Below, in pieces: positions 51,298 to 59,693 of a stretch of 64,000 nucleotides of DNA. Location: the NCBI RefSeq assembly GCF_900090265.1, contig NZ_LT607752.1:5462001-5526000 (forward strand), read 5' to 3'. The position numbers and the translations under genes were made by a program. The DNA is from Micromonospora rifamycinica (GTDB taxonomy: Bacteria; Actinomycetota; Actinomycetes; Mycobacteriales; Micromonosporaceae). Positions within the stretch are counted from its first letter, which is position 1; every line of letters begins with the position of its first letter. Under the pieces are notes generated by a model. The model was not told the DNA's origin. It was given only the letters and a program-made list of their open reading frames with translations, and did no database searches.

Positions 51298-51384
51298 CGC
51301 GCGCCGCGCCCCTGGTAGCCGCCACTGGCGTTGCGCTGAGGGCGAAGTCCGCCGCAGCGCGCCGACCCCGCCGCCAACGGTCGG

Positions 51385-51390
51385 TACGCT
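51385..51390 (+). promoter_or_regulatory. -10 box (TACGCT), leaderless PDZ-Lon gene
   Basis: TACGCT, 7 nt, then the ATG at 51398. Confidence 0.6.
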
Positions 51391-51397
51391 CTGCCGC

Positions 51398-52411
51398 ATG
51401 CGACGTCGCGGCGTGACCGTACTCCTCGGTGCTGTGCTCACCACCCTGCTGAGCATCGGCGTGCTCGGCGCACCCATCCCGTACGTGGTGCTCGGCCCGG
51501 GGCCGACGGTGAACACCCTCGGCACCTCCGACGGCCGGGAGGTGATCCAGGTCAGCGGCCGGGAGACGTCCACCTCCGCCGGTCAGCTCCGGATGACCAC
51601 GGTCGGCGTGCAGCCGACGGTGAAGCTGCGCGCCGCGATCGCCGGCTGGCTGTCGAAGGACGAGGCGGTGGTGCCCCGGGAGCTGGTCTACCCGCCGGGG
51701 GAGTCGCAGGAGGAGGTCGAGAAGCGCAACGCCGAGGACTTCCAGAACTCGCAGAGCAGCGCGGAGACCGCCGCCCTGGTCAAGCTCGGCTACCCGGTCG
51801 AGGTGGTGGCGAAGGAGGTGGCCGCCGACGGGCCGGCGGCCGGCGCCCTGAAGGCCGGTGACGTGGTCACCACCGTCGACGGCGCGCAGGTCACCTCCGC
51901 GACCCGGCTGGTCGAGCTGGTCCGGGGCAAGCCCGCCGGCAGCCGGCTGACCATCGGGTACGTCCGCGACGGCACCCCCGGGACCGCCACCGTGACCAGC
52001 CGGGAGTCCGACGGCCGTCCCCGGATCGGGGTGGTCCCGGACCAGCGGCAGCCGCACCCGTTCACCCTGAAGATCGACCTGAAGGACATCGGTGGTCCGA
52101 GCGCCGGGCTGATGTTCGCCCTCGGCATCATCGACAAGATCAAGCCGGAGGATCTCACCGGCGGGAAGATCATCGCCGGCACCGGCACCATCGACGACGA
52201 GGGTCAGGTCGGCCCGATCGGCGGCATCGCCCAGAAGCTGGTCGGCGCGAAGAAGGCCGGCGCCAAGGCGTTCCTGGTCCCCGCCGACAACTGCGCCGAG
52301 GCGGTCCGCAACCCCCAGCCCGGGCTCCCCATGCTCAGGGTCGCCTCGCTGGACGACGCATTGACCGCGTTGGACACGCTGCGCGCCGGTGGCGAGCCGA
52401 CCCGCTGCTGA
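51398..52411 (+). CDS. membrane-anchored PDZ/Lon-like serine protease (YlbL/Rv3194c family)
   Basis: 337 residues. One N-terminal span (TVLLGAVLTTLLSIGVLGAPIPYVVL) anchors it. A PDZ domain is at about 140-215 (GPAAGALKAGDVVTTVDGAQVTSATRLVELVRGK). The Lon-type protease domain has the nucleophile in GGPSAGLMFALGIID and the dyad Lys in GAKKAGAKAFLVP, so it uses a Ser-Lys dyad. It likely acts outside the membrane in protein quality control. Leaderless start. Confidence 0.92.
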   Translation: MRRRGVTVLLGAVLTTLLSIGVLGAPIPYVVLGPGPTVNTLGTSDGREVIQVSGRETSTSAGQLRMTTVGVQPTVKLRAAIAGWLSKDEAVVPRELVYPPGESQEEVEKRNAEDFQNSQSSAETAALVKLGYPVEVVAKEVAADGPAAGALKAGDVVTTVDGAQVTSATRLVELVRGKPAGSRLTIGYVRDGTPGTATVTSRESDGRPRIGVVPDQRQPHPFTLKIDLKDIGGPSAGLMFALGIIDKIKPEDLTGGKIIAGTGTIDDEGQVGPIGGIAQKLVGAKKAGAKAFLVPADNCAEAVRNPQPGLPMLRVASLDDALTALDTLRAGGEPTRC

Positions 52412-52522
52412 GAGCGGGCACGCCGGACCGACCGGGCGCGACCTGACCCGACACCTCCAGGAACACCCCGTACTCTGGGTGCCTGTCCGGAGCCGATCAC
52501 ATCGAGCGTGCGGAGCCAAACA

Positions 52523-55516
52523 GTGGTCATGCGCAGCAGCCCCCTGCCGAGGATGAGTCGGCGCGGACGCGTCACCATCGGGGTCCTGGTCGGGGTGTTC
52601 CTCTTGTTCACCCTGCTCGGCTGGGGGGTGCAGGCGTGGACCGACTGGCTCTGGTTCGACGAGGTCCGCTACACCCAGGTCTTCACCGGTGTGCTGCTGA
52701 CCCGGGTGCTGCTCTTCCTCACCGTCGGGCTGGGCCTGGCCGCCTTCGTGGGCGGCAACCTCTGGTTGGCGTACCGGTTGCGGCCCAAGCTGCGCCCGCA
52801 CTCGCTGGAGCAGGCCACCCTGGAGCGGTACCGGGTGCTGATCACGCCCCGGATCGGCACCTGGATCAGCCTGACCGCCGTGGTGCTCGGCCTGTTCGCC
52901 GGGCTCTCCGCGCAGGGCCGCTGGACCCAGTGGCTGCTGTTCCGCAACGGCGGTGACTTCGGCGTCAAGGACCCGGAGTTCGGCATCGACGTCGGCTTCT
53001 ACGTCTTCCAGTTGCCGTTCTGGCGCTACCTGCTCGGGGTCGGCTTCACCGCGGTGGTGCTGGCCCTGATCGGCGCGCTGGCCGTGCACTACGTCTTCGG
53101 CGGGGTGCGCCTGCAGGGCGTCGGCGACCGGATGACCGGGGCCGCCCGGGCCCACCTGAGCACGCTGGTCGCGGTCTTCGTCCTGCTCAAGGCGGTCGCG
53201 TACGTGCTGGACCGGCGGGCCATGCTGCTGGAGTACAACGAGGGCGCCAAGCTGTACGGCGCGGGCTACGCCGACGTCAACGCGCTGCTGCCGGCGAAGG
53301 AGATCCTGGCGTACATCTCGGTGGTGGTGGCGATCGCCATCATCGTGTTCTCCAACGCGGTGATGCGGAACCTGGTCTGGCCGGGCATCTCGCTGGCCCT
53401 GCTCGGGGTCTCGGCCGTGGCGATCGGCGGCATCTACCCCTGGGCGGTGCAGACCTTCGAGGTCAAGCCGAGCGCCCGGGACAAGGAGGCGCCGTACATC
53501 CAGCGCAGCATCGACGCCACCCGCGCCGCGTTCGACATATCCGAGGTGCAGACCAAGGGGTACGCGGCCAGCAACCTGGTGCCACCGGCCAGCCTGGCCA
53601 CCGACACCTCGGTGGTGCCGAACGTCCGGCTGCTCGACCCGCAGCTGGTCTCCGAGACGTACACCCAGCTCCAGCAGGTCCGCGGGTTCTACGACTTCGG
53701 CCCCAAGCTGGACATCGACCGGTACTCGGTGGAGAACAAGACCTCCGACTACGTGGTCGGGGTCCGCGAGATCAACTACGGCGAGCTGACCGACCAGCAG
53801 AACAACTGGATCAACCGGCACACCGTCTACACCCACGGCTACGGCCTGGTCGCGGCCCCGGCCAACCAGGTGGTCTGCGGCGGGCAACCGTACTTCGTCT
53901 CCGGCTTCCTCGGCGAGAAGGCGCAGGAGGCCTGCTCCTCGCAGGCCGAGCAGATCCCGGCCAGCCAGCCGCGGATCTACTACGGCGAGCGGATGCAGCC
54001 CGACGACTACGCCATCGTCGGCCAGACCAGCGCGGACAAGGACGTGGAGTTCGACCGGCCCACCCCGACCACCGGCGGCGAGCAGTACTACACCTACACC
54101 GGCGAGGGCGGCGTCGAGATCGGCTCGTTCACCCGGCGGCTGCTCTACTCGATCAAGGAGCAGGAGACGAACTTCCTGCTCTCCGAGGCGGTCAACGACA
54201 ACTCCAAGCTGCTCTACGTGCGTAACCCCCGGGACCGGGTGGAGAAGGTCGCCCCGTTCCTCACCCTGGACGGCGACCCGTACCCGGCGGTGGTGGGCGG
54301 CAAGATCCAGTGGATCATCGACGGCTACACCACGGCGGCGACCTACCCGTACGCCGAGCGGATCAACCTCCAGCAGGAGACCACCGACGAGCTGACCAAC
54401 CGGGGCACGTTCCAGCTCGCCCGGGAGAACGTCAACTACATGCGCAACTCGGTGAAGGCCACCGTCGACGCGTACGACGGCACCGTCCGGCTCTACGAGT
54501 TCGACGACGGCGACCCGGTGCTCAAGGCGTGGAACAAGGCGTTCGGCGGCGACCTGGTGCTGCCCAAGAGCGCGATCCCGGCCGACCTGGCGGCGCACTT
54601 CCGCTACCCGGCCGACATGTTCAAGGTGCAGCGCAACCTGCTCACCAAGTTCCACGTCACCAACCCCGGCGACTTCTACTCCGGCCAGGACTTCTGGCAG
54701 GTGCCCAACGTGCCGGACGCGCCGGACAGCGGCCAGAAGCAGCCGCCGTACTACCTGTTCACCCAGTTCCCCAACCAGGACGCCCCCCGGTTCCAGCTCA
54801 CCTCGGCGGTCACCCCGAACGGCCGGCAGAACCTCGCCGCGCTGATCTCCGGGTCGTACGTCGACGGGCAGCCGAAGCTGGAGGTGCTGGAGCTGCCGGA
54901 CCAGACCCGGATCTCCGGCCCGGTGCAGGTGCACCAGCAGATGACCAACAACGCCACCATCCGGACCGAGCTGAACCTGCTCTCCTCCAACCAGGCGCAG
55001 GTGCAGTACGGCAACCTGCTCTCCCTGCCGTTCGCCGACGGGATGCTGTACGTCGAGCCGGTCTACGTCAAGAGCAACCAGCAGGACGCGTACCCGCTGT
55101 TGCAGAAGGTGCTCCTGTCGTACGGCGACGGCGGCTCGTACGTGGTGCTGGCCAACAACGTCACCGACGGCATCAAGCAGCTCGTCGAACAGGGCAAGCG
55201 GGCCGGGCAGGGGAGCACTCCGCCACCGTCGAGCGGCGGCACCCCGCCCACCCCGCCCCCGTCGGCGTCGCCCTCACCCTCGGCCTCGCCCGGGGCGAGC
55301 AGCCCGCCGCCCAGCGGCGACCTGGCCGCCGCCACCCAGCGGGTCCAGGCGGCGATCGCTGAGGTCAAGGCCGCCCAGGCTTCCGGTGACTTCGAGCGGT
55401 ACGGCCGGGCGCTGAAGGCGCTGGACGACGCGATCAACGCTTTCCAGCAGGCCCAGCAGGGCAACCCGCCCAGCGGCAACCCACCCGCCACCCCGTCACC
55501 GTCCGCTGGCGGCTGA
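52523..55516 (+). CDS. UPF0182 large membrane protein (Rv3193c family)
   Basis: 997 residues. Seven predicted spans lie in the first ~330 residues (opening RRGRVTIGVLVGVFLLFTLLGWGVQAWTDWLWFDEVRYTQVF, typical of the family), then a ~550-residue extracellular part (DISEVQTKGYAASNLVPP, RIYYGERMQPDDYAIVGQ, YPLLQKVLLSYGDGGSYVVL). The function is unknown across actinobacteria. The GTG at 52523 is 8 nt after CGGAG; the ATG at 52529 or GTG at 52508 are alternatives. The C-terminus has a Pro/Ser-rich spacer followed by a short helical segment (LAAATQRVQAAIAEVKAAQASGDFERYGRALKALDDAINAFQQAQ). Confidence 0.93.
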   Translation: MVMRSSPLPRMSRRGRVTIGVLVGVFLLFTLLGWGVQAWTDWLWFDEVRYTQVFTGVLLTRVLLFLTVGLGLAAFVGGNLWLAYRLRPKLRPHSLEQATLERYRVLITPRIGTWISLTAVVLGLFAGLSAQGRWTQWLLFRNGGDFGVKDPEFGIDVGFYVFQLPFWRYLLGVGFTAVVLALIGALAVHYVFGGVRLQGVGDRMTGAARAHLSTLVAVFVLLKAVAYVLDRRAMLLEYNEGAKLYGAGYADVNALLPAKEILAYISVVVAIAIIVFSNAVMRNLVWPGISLALLGVSAVAIGGIYPWAVQTFEVKPSARDKEAPYIQRSIDATRAAFDISEVQTKGYAASNLVPPASLATDTSVVPNVRLLDPQLVSETYTQLQQVRGFYDFGPKLDIDRYSVENKTSDYVVGVREINYGELTDQQNNWINRHTVYTHGYGLVAAPANQVVCGGQPYFVSGFLGEKAQEACSSQAEQIPASQPRIYYGERMQPDDYAIVGQTSADKDVEFDRPTPTTGGEQYYTYTGEGGVEIGSFTRRLLYSIKEQETNFLLSEAVNDNSKLLYVRNPRDRVEKVAPFLTLDGDPYPAVVGGKIQWIIDGYTTAATYPYAERINLQQETTDELTNRGTFQLARENVNYMRNSVKATVDAYDGTVRLYEFDDGDPVLKAWNKAFGGDLVLPKSAIPADLAAHFRYPADMFKVQRNLLTKFHVTNPGDFYSGQDFWQVPNVPDAPDSGQKQPPYYLFTQFPNQDAPRFQLTSAVTPNGRQNLAALISGSYVDGQPKLEVLELPDQTRISGPVQVHQQMTNNATIRTELNLLSSNQAQVQYGNLLSLPFADGMLYVEPVYVKSNQQDAYPLLQKVLLSYGDGGSYVVLANNVTDGIKQLVEQGKRAGQGSTPPPSSGGTPPTPPPSASPSPSASPGASSPPPSGDLAAATQRVQAAIAEVKAAQASGDFERYGRALKALDDAINAFQQAQQGNPPSGNPPATPSPSAGG

Positions 55517-55536
55517 CCCGCCCGTTGCGCTGTCGA

Positions 55537-55571
55537 CGGAGCCACGATCCGGACCCCGGGTCGTGGCTCCG
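55537..55571. terminator. 11-bp perfect hairpin after the UPF0182 gene
   Basis: CGGAGCCACGA (55537-55547) and its complement at 55561-55571, 20 nt after the stop. Confidence 0.75.
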
Positions 55572-55630
55572 CGCCGTTCCGGCCCCGTTTTGCGGCTCGG
55601 GGGGGCGGTAGGCTACGGTTAACCAGTCGA

Positions 55631-55704
55631 CGCGGGGTGGAGCAGCTCGGTAGCTCGCTGGGCTCATAACCCAGAGGTCGCAGGTTCAAATCCTGTCCCC
55701 GCTA
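55631..55704 (+). tRNA. initiator tRNA-fMet (CAT), copy 1
   Basis: 74 nt without CCA. Cloverleaf: acceptor CGCGGGG/CCCCGCT with a C1-T72 mismatch (initiator hallmark), D arm GAGC..GCTC, anticodon arm CTGGG-CTCATAA-CCCAG with three G-C pairs next to the loop (initiator hallmark), and T loop TTCAAAT. Discriminator A. 3' CCA is not encoded. A TAGGCT/TACGGT-type -10 region precedes it. Confidence 0.95.
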
Positions 55705-55716
55705 CTGTGGAGAAAT

Positions 55717-55745
55717 GGTCCCGGAGTTCATCTCCGGGGCCTTTT
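55717..55745 (+). terminator. terminator of tRNA copy 1
   Basis: GGTCCCGGAG, loop TTCAT, CTCCGGGGCC (one G-T pair), then TTTT. It starts 12 nt after the tRNA. Confidence 0.85.
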
Positions 55746-55959
55746 CTCGTTTCCGGGCTCTTCTCGTTTCTCCCGCCGGTTTCCTGTCCACGGGGTCACG
55801 GCCGGCGCTCGGGTGCTCCGGTCCTCCGGTGCCTCCGCCGGTCGCCGGTCACCGGCCGGTCGGCACGGGACCGTCGTGCACCGCGCTGAGCTGGGCGGAT
55901 GCCGGATCGAGGACCCCGCTGATCTCCGCCGCGGCGATGGGCTAGGCTTATCTAGCCGA

Positions 55960-56033
55960 CGCGGGGTGGAGCAGCTCGGTAGCTCGCTGGGCTCATAACC
56001 CAGAGGTCGCAGGTTCAAATCCTGTCCCCGCTA
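55960..56033 (+). tRNA. initiator tRNA-fMet (CAT), copy 2
   Basis: Identical in all 74 nt to the copy at 55631-55704, with the same initiator features. Preceded by TAGGCT and followed by the same type of hairpin. The 255-bp spacer between the copies holds nothing else that I can support. Confidence 0.95.
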
Positions 56034-56041
56034 CTGCCCAA

Positions 56042-56070
56042 GAGGTCCCGGAGTTCATCTCCGGGGCCTC
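56042..56070 (+). terminator. terminator of tRNA copy 2
   Basis: Same 25-nt hairpin as after copy 1, extended by two base pairs (GA/TC), without a T tract. Confidence 0.8.
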
Positions 56071-56174
56071 TCGTCGTTCGTACCCCGCCGGCCCCGCCTC
56101 CGGGCACCCGGGCGCGGGTGGGGCGGTCGGTGCTTCGGGGTGCCGGACTTGCGCTCCTCGGTCAGGATGAGGGC

Positions 56175-56444
56175 ATGTCTACTGGGATCAACATGTCAAC
56201 TCCGACCAAGTGGTGGGGCCGGCTGGCCGCGGTGTTCGGCGCGGTGGTTCTCTCGGTCTTCGTTCCGGTGGCCGCCTGGGCGTCCACCGGCACCGGTGAG
56301 CTGGTGGTGGAGGCCGCCCGGCGCCGGTCGAGGGGCGGCGGGTTCGGGGTCTTCGGGCTGCTCTGCTGCCTGGTGGTGGTCGGCGGGATCGTCCTCCTGG
56401 TGGTCCTGCTGACCCGGAACCGCCGTAACCGCCCGCCGCGCTGA
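56175..56444 (+). CDS. small two-span membrane protein, hypothetical
   Basis: 89 residues. A first hydrophobic segment at about 15-34 (LAAVFGAVVLSVFVPVAAWA) could be a signal peptide with an AWA-S cleavage site. A Gly/Arg-rich stretch follows, then a second span (FGLLCCLVVVGGIVLLVVLL) and the basic tail RNRRNRPPR. It resembles short C-terminally anchored secreted proteins. ATG 56175 is used; ATG 56193 is possible. No function recognised. Confidence 0.6.
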   Translation: MSTGINMSTPTKWWGRLAAVFGAVVLSVFVPVAAWASTGTGELVVEAARRRSRGGGFGVFGLLCCLVVVGGIVLLVVLLTRNRRNRPPR

Positions 56445-56521
56445 TCCGTCACCTGCGGCCGGGGACACGGTGACCGTCACCCGGCCCGACGGCACGGCTC
56501 GTCCGCCCCGGCACCTGCCCG

Positions 56522-57853
56522 TCACCGGGCCAGGGCCGCCTGGGCGCGGGCCATGAACTGCGCCGTCGCCGCTCGCGCCCCGGAGCGCCCCGCGCGGATG
56601 CTCCGGGCCGCGTCGGCGAGCAGGGTGCGTACCTCGCCGTGCCCCTTCGGGGGTGGCGCGGGGGCCGGGCCGACCTGCTGGTGCAGCGCCTCGCCGAGGG
56701 CGGCGACCCGCTTGGCCAGCGGATCGTCGAGGGTCTGGACGACCGCCTGGCGGACCGTCAGGCTGGCCGGCAGGCCCCGCTCGGTGCCGAGGAGCCGGCC
56801 CGCCTCGATGCTGCCGGTGAGGAAGTTGACCACGTTGGCCACCACCCCGGCGTGCCGGGTGCCGCGGAACCCGGCCCAGTACATCGACGCCCGGTCCCAC
56901 TGGGCCGCCCGGGGGCCGGGAAAGCCGACCATCGCCAACTCGTCGTCGGAGTAGCGCTGGAGTTCGGGAAACTGGTGTGACCAGGCGAACGACGCGGCGG
57001 TGTGCCCGGTGACCACCAACTGCCGGGCCGGCTCACCGCTGTCGGCCCGGTCGACCAGGGCGGCGGCCGGAGTGGCCTGCTGGCTGCGCGCCCGCTCCCA
57101 GAACTCGAACCAGTCGAGCAGCGCCGCCGAGCCGAACCCCAGCTGACGGCCCTGGTAGAACCGGGTGCCCAACCCGCGTAGCCAGAGCCACAGTGCCCCG
57201 TGGTCCCCGGACGGGTCCATCGAGCCGGCCACCCGGCCGCTGCCGGCCCGGGTCACCCCGGCCGCCCAGCTCAGATAGTCGGCCCAGGTCATCGAGGTGG
57301 TCGGTTCGGGGATGCCGAGCCGGCGGAGCAGGTCCCGGTTGAACACCACGGCGGGGTGGGTCTGCCCGGCCGGCACCCCGTAGACCCGGCCGTCGATCGT
57401 GCCGTAGTCCGTCAGGCCGGGGGGCAGCGTGTCCAGGTCGATCCGGCCGTCGTCGACGTAGCCGCCGAGATCCAGGACGATGCCGCGCTGGGCGTACTCG
57501 CCGAGCATCGAGTCGTCGATCTGGAACAGGTCGGGCACGTTGCCGCCGCCGGCCTGGGTGGCGAGCCGGTCGTAGTAGCCGCCCTGGCTCTGCCAGGTCA
57601 CCCTGAAGGTGACCAGCGGGTTCCGGGCCGAGTACAGCCGCAGGGCCTGCTCGGTGGCCTCCGCCCGCCGGGTGCCGCCGTACCAGAAGACCGACAGCTC
57701 CACCGGGCCGTCCCGGGCCGGCGTCTCCTCCCCGCCGCCGCACCCGCTGAGCCCGCCGGTCGCCAGCACCGGCAGCCCGAGCAGCCCGCCGAGCAGTCGC
57801 CGCCGGGCCGGGTCGGCACCGCGCCGGGGGAGCGGGGAACGCGCAACGGACAA
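56522..57853 (-). CDS. extracellular solute-binding lipoprotein (family 1, sugar type), orphan
   Basis: 443 residues. The lipobox is in LPVLATGGLSGCGGGEE (Cys near 38), preceded by an RRRLLGG Tat/Sec-type head. VELSVFWYGGTRRAEATEQALRLYSARNP and NVPDLFQIDDSMLGEYAQRGIVLDL are classic family-1 motifs. It probably binds an oligosaccharide. There are no permease or ATPase genes on either side, so partners must be elsewhere. TTG start with CAGGAG about 7 nt upstream. Confidence 0.87.
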   Translation of the reverse strand: MSVARSPLPRRGADPARRRLLGGLLGLPVLATGGLSGCGGGEETPARDGPVELSVFWYGGTRRAEATEQALRLYSARNPLVTFRVTWQSQGGYYDRLATQAGGGNVPDLFQIDDSMLGEYAQRGIVLDLGGYVDDGRIDLDTLPPGLTDYGTIDGRVYGVPAGQTHPAVVFNRDLLRRLGIPEPTTSMTWADYLSWAAGVTRAGSGRVAGSMDPSGDHGALWLWLRGLGTRFYQGRQLGFGSAALLDWFEFWERARSQQATPAAALVDRADSGEPARQLVVTGHTAASFAWSHQFPELQRYSDDELAMVGFPGPRAAQWDRASMYWAGFRGTRHAGVVANVVNFLTGSIEAGRLLGTERGLPASLTVRQAVVQTLDDPLAKRVAALGEALHQQVGPAPAPPPKGHGEVRTLLADAARSIRAGRSGARAATAQFMARAQAALAR

Positions 57854-57998
57854 CGGGTGCTCCTGGGGACGGGTGGGCCGGTGGCCGGATCATTCACGCA
57901 GGTGGCGCGGGCGGGTGTCAACGGCTGGCCGGGCCGTCGCGCGCCGGCCGCCGGGTGGGCGCACCGGACGACCCGGTACCCGTGGTGTACTAGGGCGC

Positions 57999-58832
57999 GT
58001 GGAACTTCTGCACTCGGGCAAGGTCCGGGACGTCTACGCCGACGGCGACGACCTGATCCTGGTCGCCTCGGACCGGATCTCCGTCTACGACGTGGTCCTG
58101 CCCACCCCGATCCCGGACAAGGGCCGGCTGCTCACCGCCCTGTCGCTGTGGTGGTTCGGGCAGCTCGCCGACCTGGTGCCGCACCACGTCGTCTCGGCCA
58201 CCGACGTGCCCGCCGAGTTCGCCGGGCGGGCGATCCGCTGCCGCCGGCTGGACATGGTGCCCGTCGAGTGCGTCGCCCGTGGCTACCTCACCGGAGGCGG
58301 CCTCAAGGAGTACGAGCGCACCGGCGCGGTCTCCGGCGTGCCGCTGCCGCGTGGCCTGGTCGAGGCGTCGATCCTGCCGGAGCCGATCTTCACCCCGTCG
58401 ACCAAGGCCCCGGCGGGGCAGCACGACGAGCCGATGACCTTCGCCGAGGTGGTGGACAAGGTGGGGGCGGAGACCGCCGAACGGCTGCGCCAGATCACCC
58501 TGGACGTCTACCGCCGGGGCGCGGAGCTCGCCGCCGACCGGGGGATCCTGGTCGCCGACACCAAGATCGAGCTGGGCTGGACGCCGGACGGCACCCTGAT
58601 GCTCGGCGACGAGGTGCTCACCTCCGACTCGTCGCGGTACTGGCCCGCCGAGTCCTACCAGCCGGGCCGCACCCAGTTCTCCTACGACAAGCAGTACGTC
58701 CGGGACTGGGCGACCAACAGCGGCTGGGACAAGCTCTCCCCCGCCCCCGAGGTCCCGGCCGAGGTGGTCGAGGCGACCCGGGCGCGTTACGTCGACGTCT
58801 ACGAGCGGCTGACCGGCGAACGCTGGTCCTGA
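57999..58832 (+). CDS. purC: SAICAR synthetase PurC
   Basis: 277 residues. HSGKVRDVY at the N-terminus, VECVARGYLTGGGLKEY, and LVADTKIELGWTPDGTLMLGDEVLTSDSSRYW are family signatures. It joins CAIR with aspartate in purine synthesis. It is at the short end of the family, consistent with the compact form in which the N-terminus starts just before the GKVRD loop. GTG 57999 probably leaderless (TGTACT 7 nt upstream); a longer frame overlaps the converse promoter region and is non-homologous. Confidence 0.95.
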   Translation: MELLHSGKVRDVYADGDDLILVASDRISVYDVVLPTPIPDKGRLLTALSLWWFGQLADLVPHHVVSATDVPAEFAGRAIRCRRLDMVPVECVARGYLTGGGLKEYERTGAVSGVPLPRGLVEASILPEPIFTPSTKAPAGQHDEPMTFAEVVDKVGAETAERLRQITLDVYRRGAELAADRGILVADTKIELGWTPDGTLMLGDEVLTSDSSRYWPAESYQPGRTQFSYDKQYVRDWATNSGWDKLSPAPEVPAEVVEATRARYVDVYERLTGERWS

Positions 58833-58895
58833 CCCGTCGCCGGCCGGACCACCCCACGGTGGCGCAGAGTCGCCGTCGGCCGGCGGCGGGCGGGT

Positions 58896-58901
58896 TACGC
58901 T
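58896..58901 (+). promoter_or_regulatory. -10 box (TACGCT), leaderless HEAT-repeat gene
   Basis: TACGCT, 6 nt, then the GTG at 58908. Confidence 0.6.
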
Positions 58902-58907
58902 GCGACG

Positions 58908-59693
58908 GTGAGCCGGCGTGAGCGGTACCGGGACGAGCTGCGGGCGGCCGGCCCGGCGCGCTGGCCGGCGTTCCTGCGGGACCACTCGGGGCTGCCCGGA
59001 CCCCGGGCCGACCTCGAACTCGCCCAGGCCGTCGCCGACGAGGGCGAGCCGGCCACCTTCGATCGGCTGATCGGCACCGACGACGAGTACCTGGTGCTCT
59101 GCGGGGTGCTCGGCCTCGGCCGGCTGCTGGCCGGCCAGACCCGGGCGCGGGCCAGCACCGGCATCGAGGCACGGCTGCGCGGTCACGCCACCGACCCCCG
59201 CTGGCGGGTCCGCGAGGCGGTGGCCATGGCGTTGCAGCGGCTCGGTGACGCGGACCTGCCGCGCCTGCTCGACCTCGGCACGGCGTGGGTCGCGGACCCG
59301 CACCCGCTGATCCGTCGGGCCGCCGTCGCGGCGGTGTGTGAACCACGCCTGCTGACCGCCCCGACGGCCGCCGCCCGCGCCGTCGCACTCTGCGAACGGG
59401 CGACGGCGGGCCTGGCCGCGCTGCCGGCCGACCGGCGTCGCGGCGCCGACGTCCGAGCGTTGCGCCAGGCGTTGGGCTACTGCTGGAGCGTCGCGGTGGC
59501 CGCCGACCCGAAGGTCGGCCTGCCGGCGTTCCAGGCCCTGGCCGCCGTCGATGACGCCGACGTGGCCTGGATCGTCCGCGAGAACAGCCGGAAGAAGCGC
59601 CTCGCCACGCTGCTCACCGGTGCTGGGGCGGGCACCCGGGCTCAGCCGACCCGGAAACCGGTCCGCGGGTCGGCCGCTGCGCCCGCGCGGTAG
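58908..59693 (+). CDS. HEAT-repeat protein
   Basis: 261 residues, entirely helical. RWRVREAVAMALQRLGDADLPRLL and HPLIRRAAVAAVCEPRLL are recognisable HEAT units, a scaffold or binding fold without catalysis. Similar proteins in actinomycetes are annotated only as HEAT-domain proteins. Leaderless start. Its last 52 bp overlap the 3' end of the converging GH26-like gene, which is unusual; the overlapped tail (AQPTRKPVRGSAAAPAR) is low complexity. Confidence 0.75.
   Translation: MSRRERYRDELRAAGPARWPAFLRDHSGLPGPRADLELAQAVADEGEPATFDRLIGTDDEYLVLCGVLGLGRLLAGQTRARASTGIEARLRGHATDPRWRVREAVAMALQRLGDADLPRLLDLGTAWVADPHPLIRRAAVAAVCEPRLLTAPTAAARAVALCERATAGLAALPADRRRGADVRALRQALGYCWSVAVAADPKVGLPAFQALAAVDDADVAWIVRENSRKKRLATLLTGAGAGTRAQPTRKPVRGSAAAPAR

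Noticed and set aside
55063..55689. Minus-strand open frames through the tRNA region (starting MNLRPLGYEPSELPS)
   Set aside because: This peptide is the reverse translation of the tRNA sequence itself, a well-known false gene.
55631..56033. Integrated element between duplicated tRNA genes
   Set aside because: The 255-bp spacer holds no integrase or other gene, and both tRNA copies are complete.
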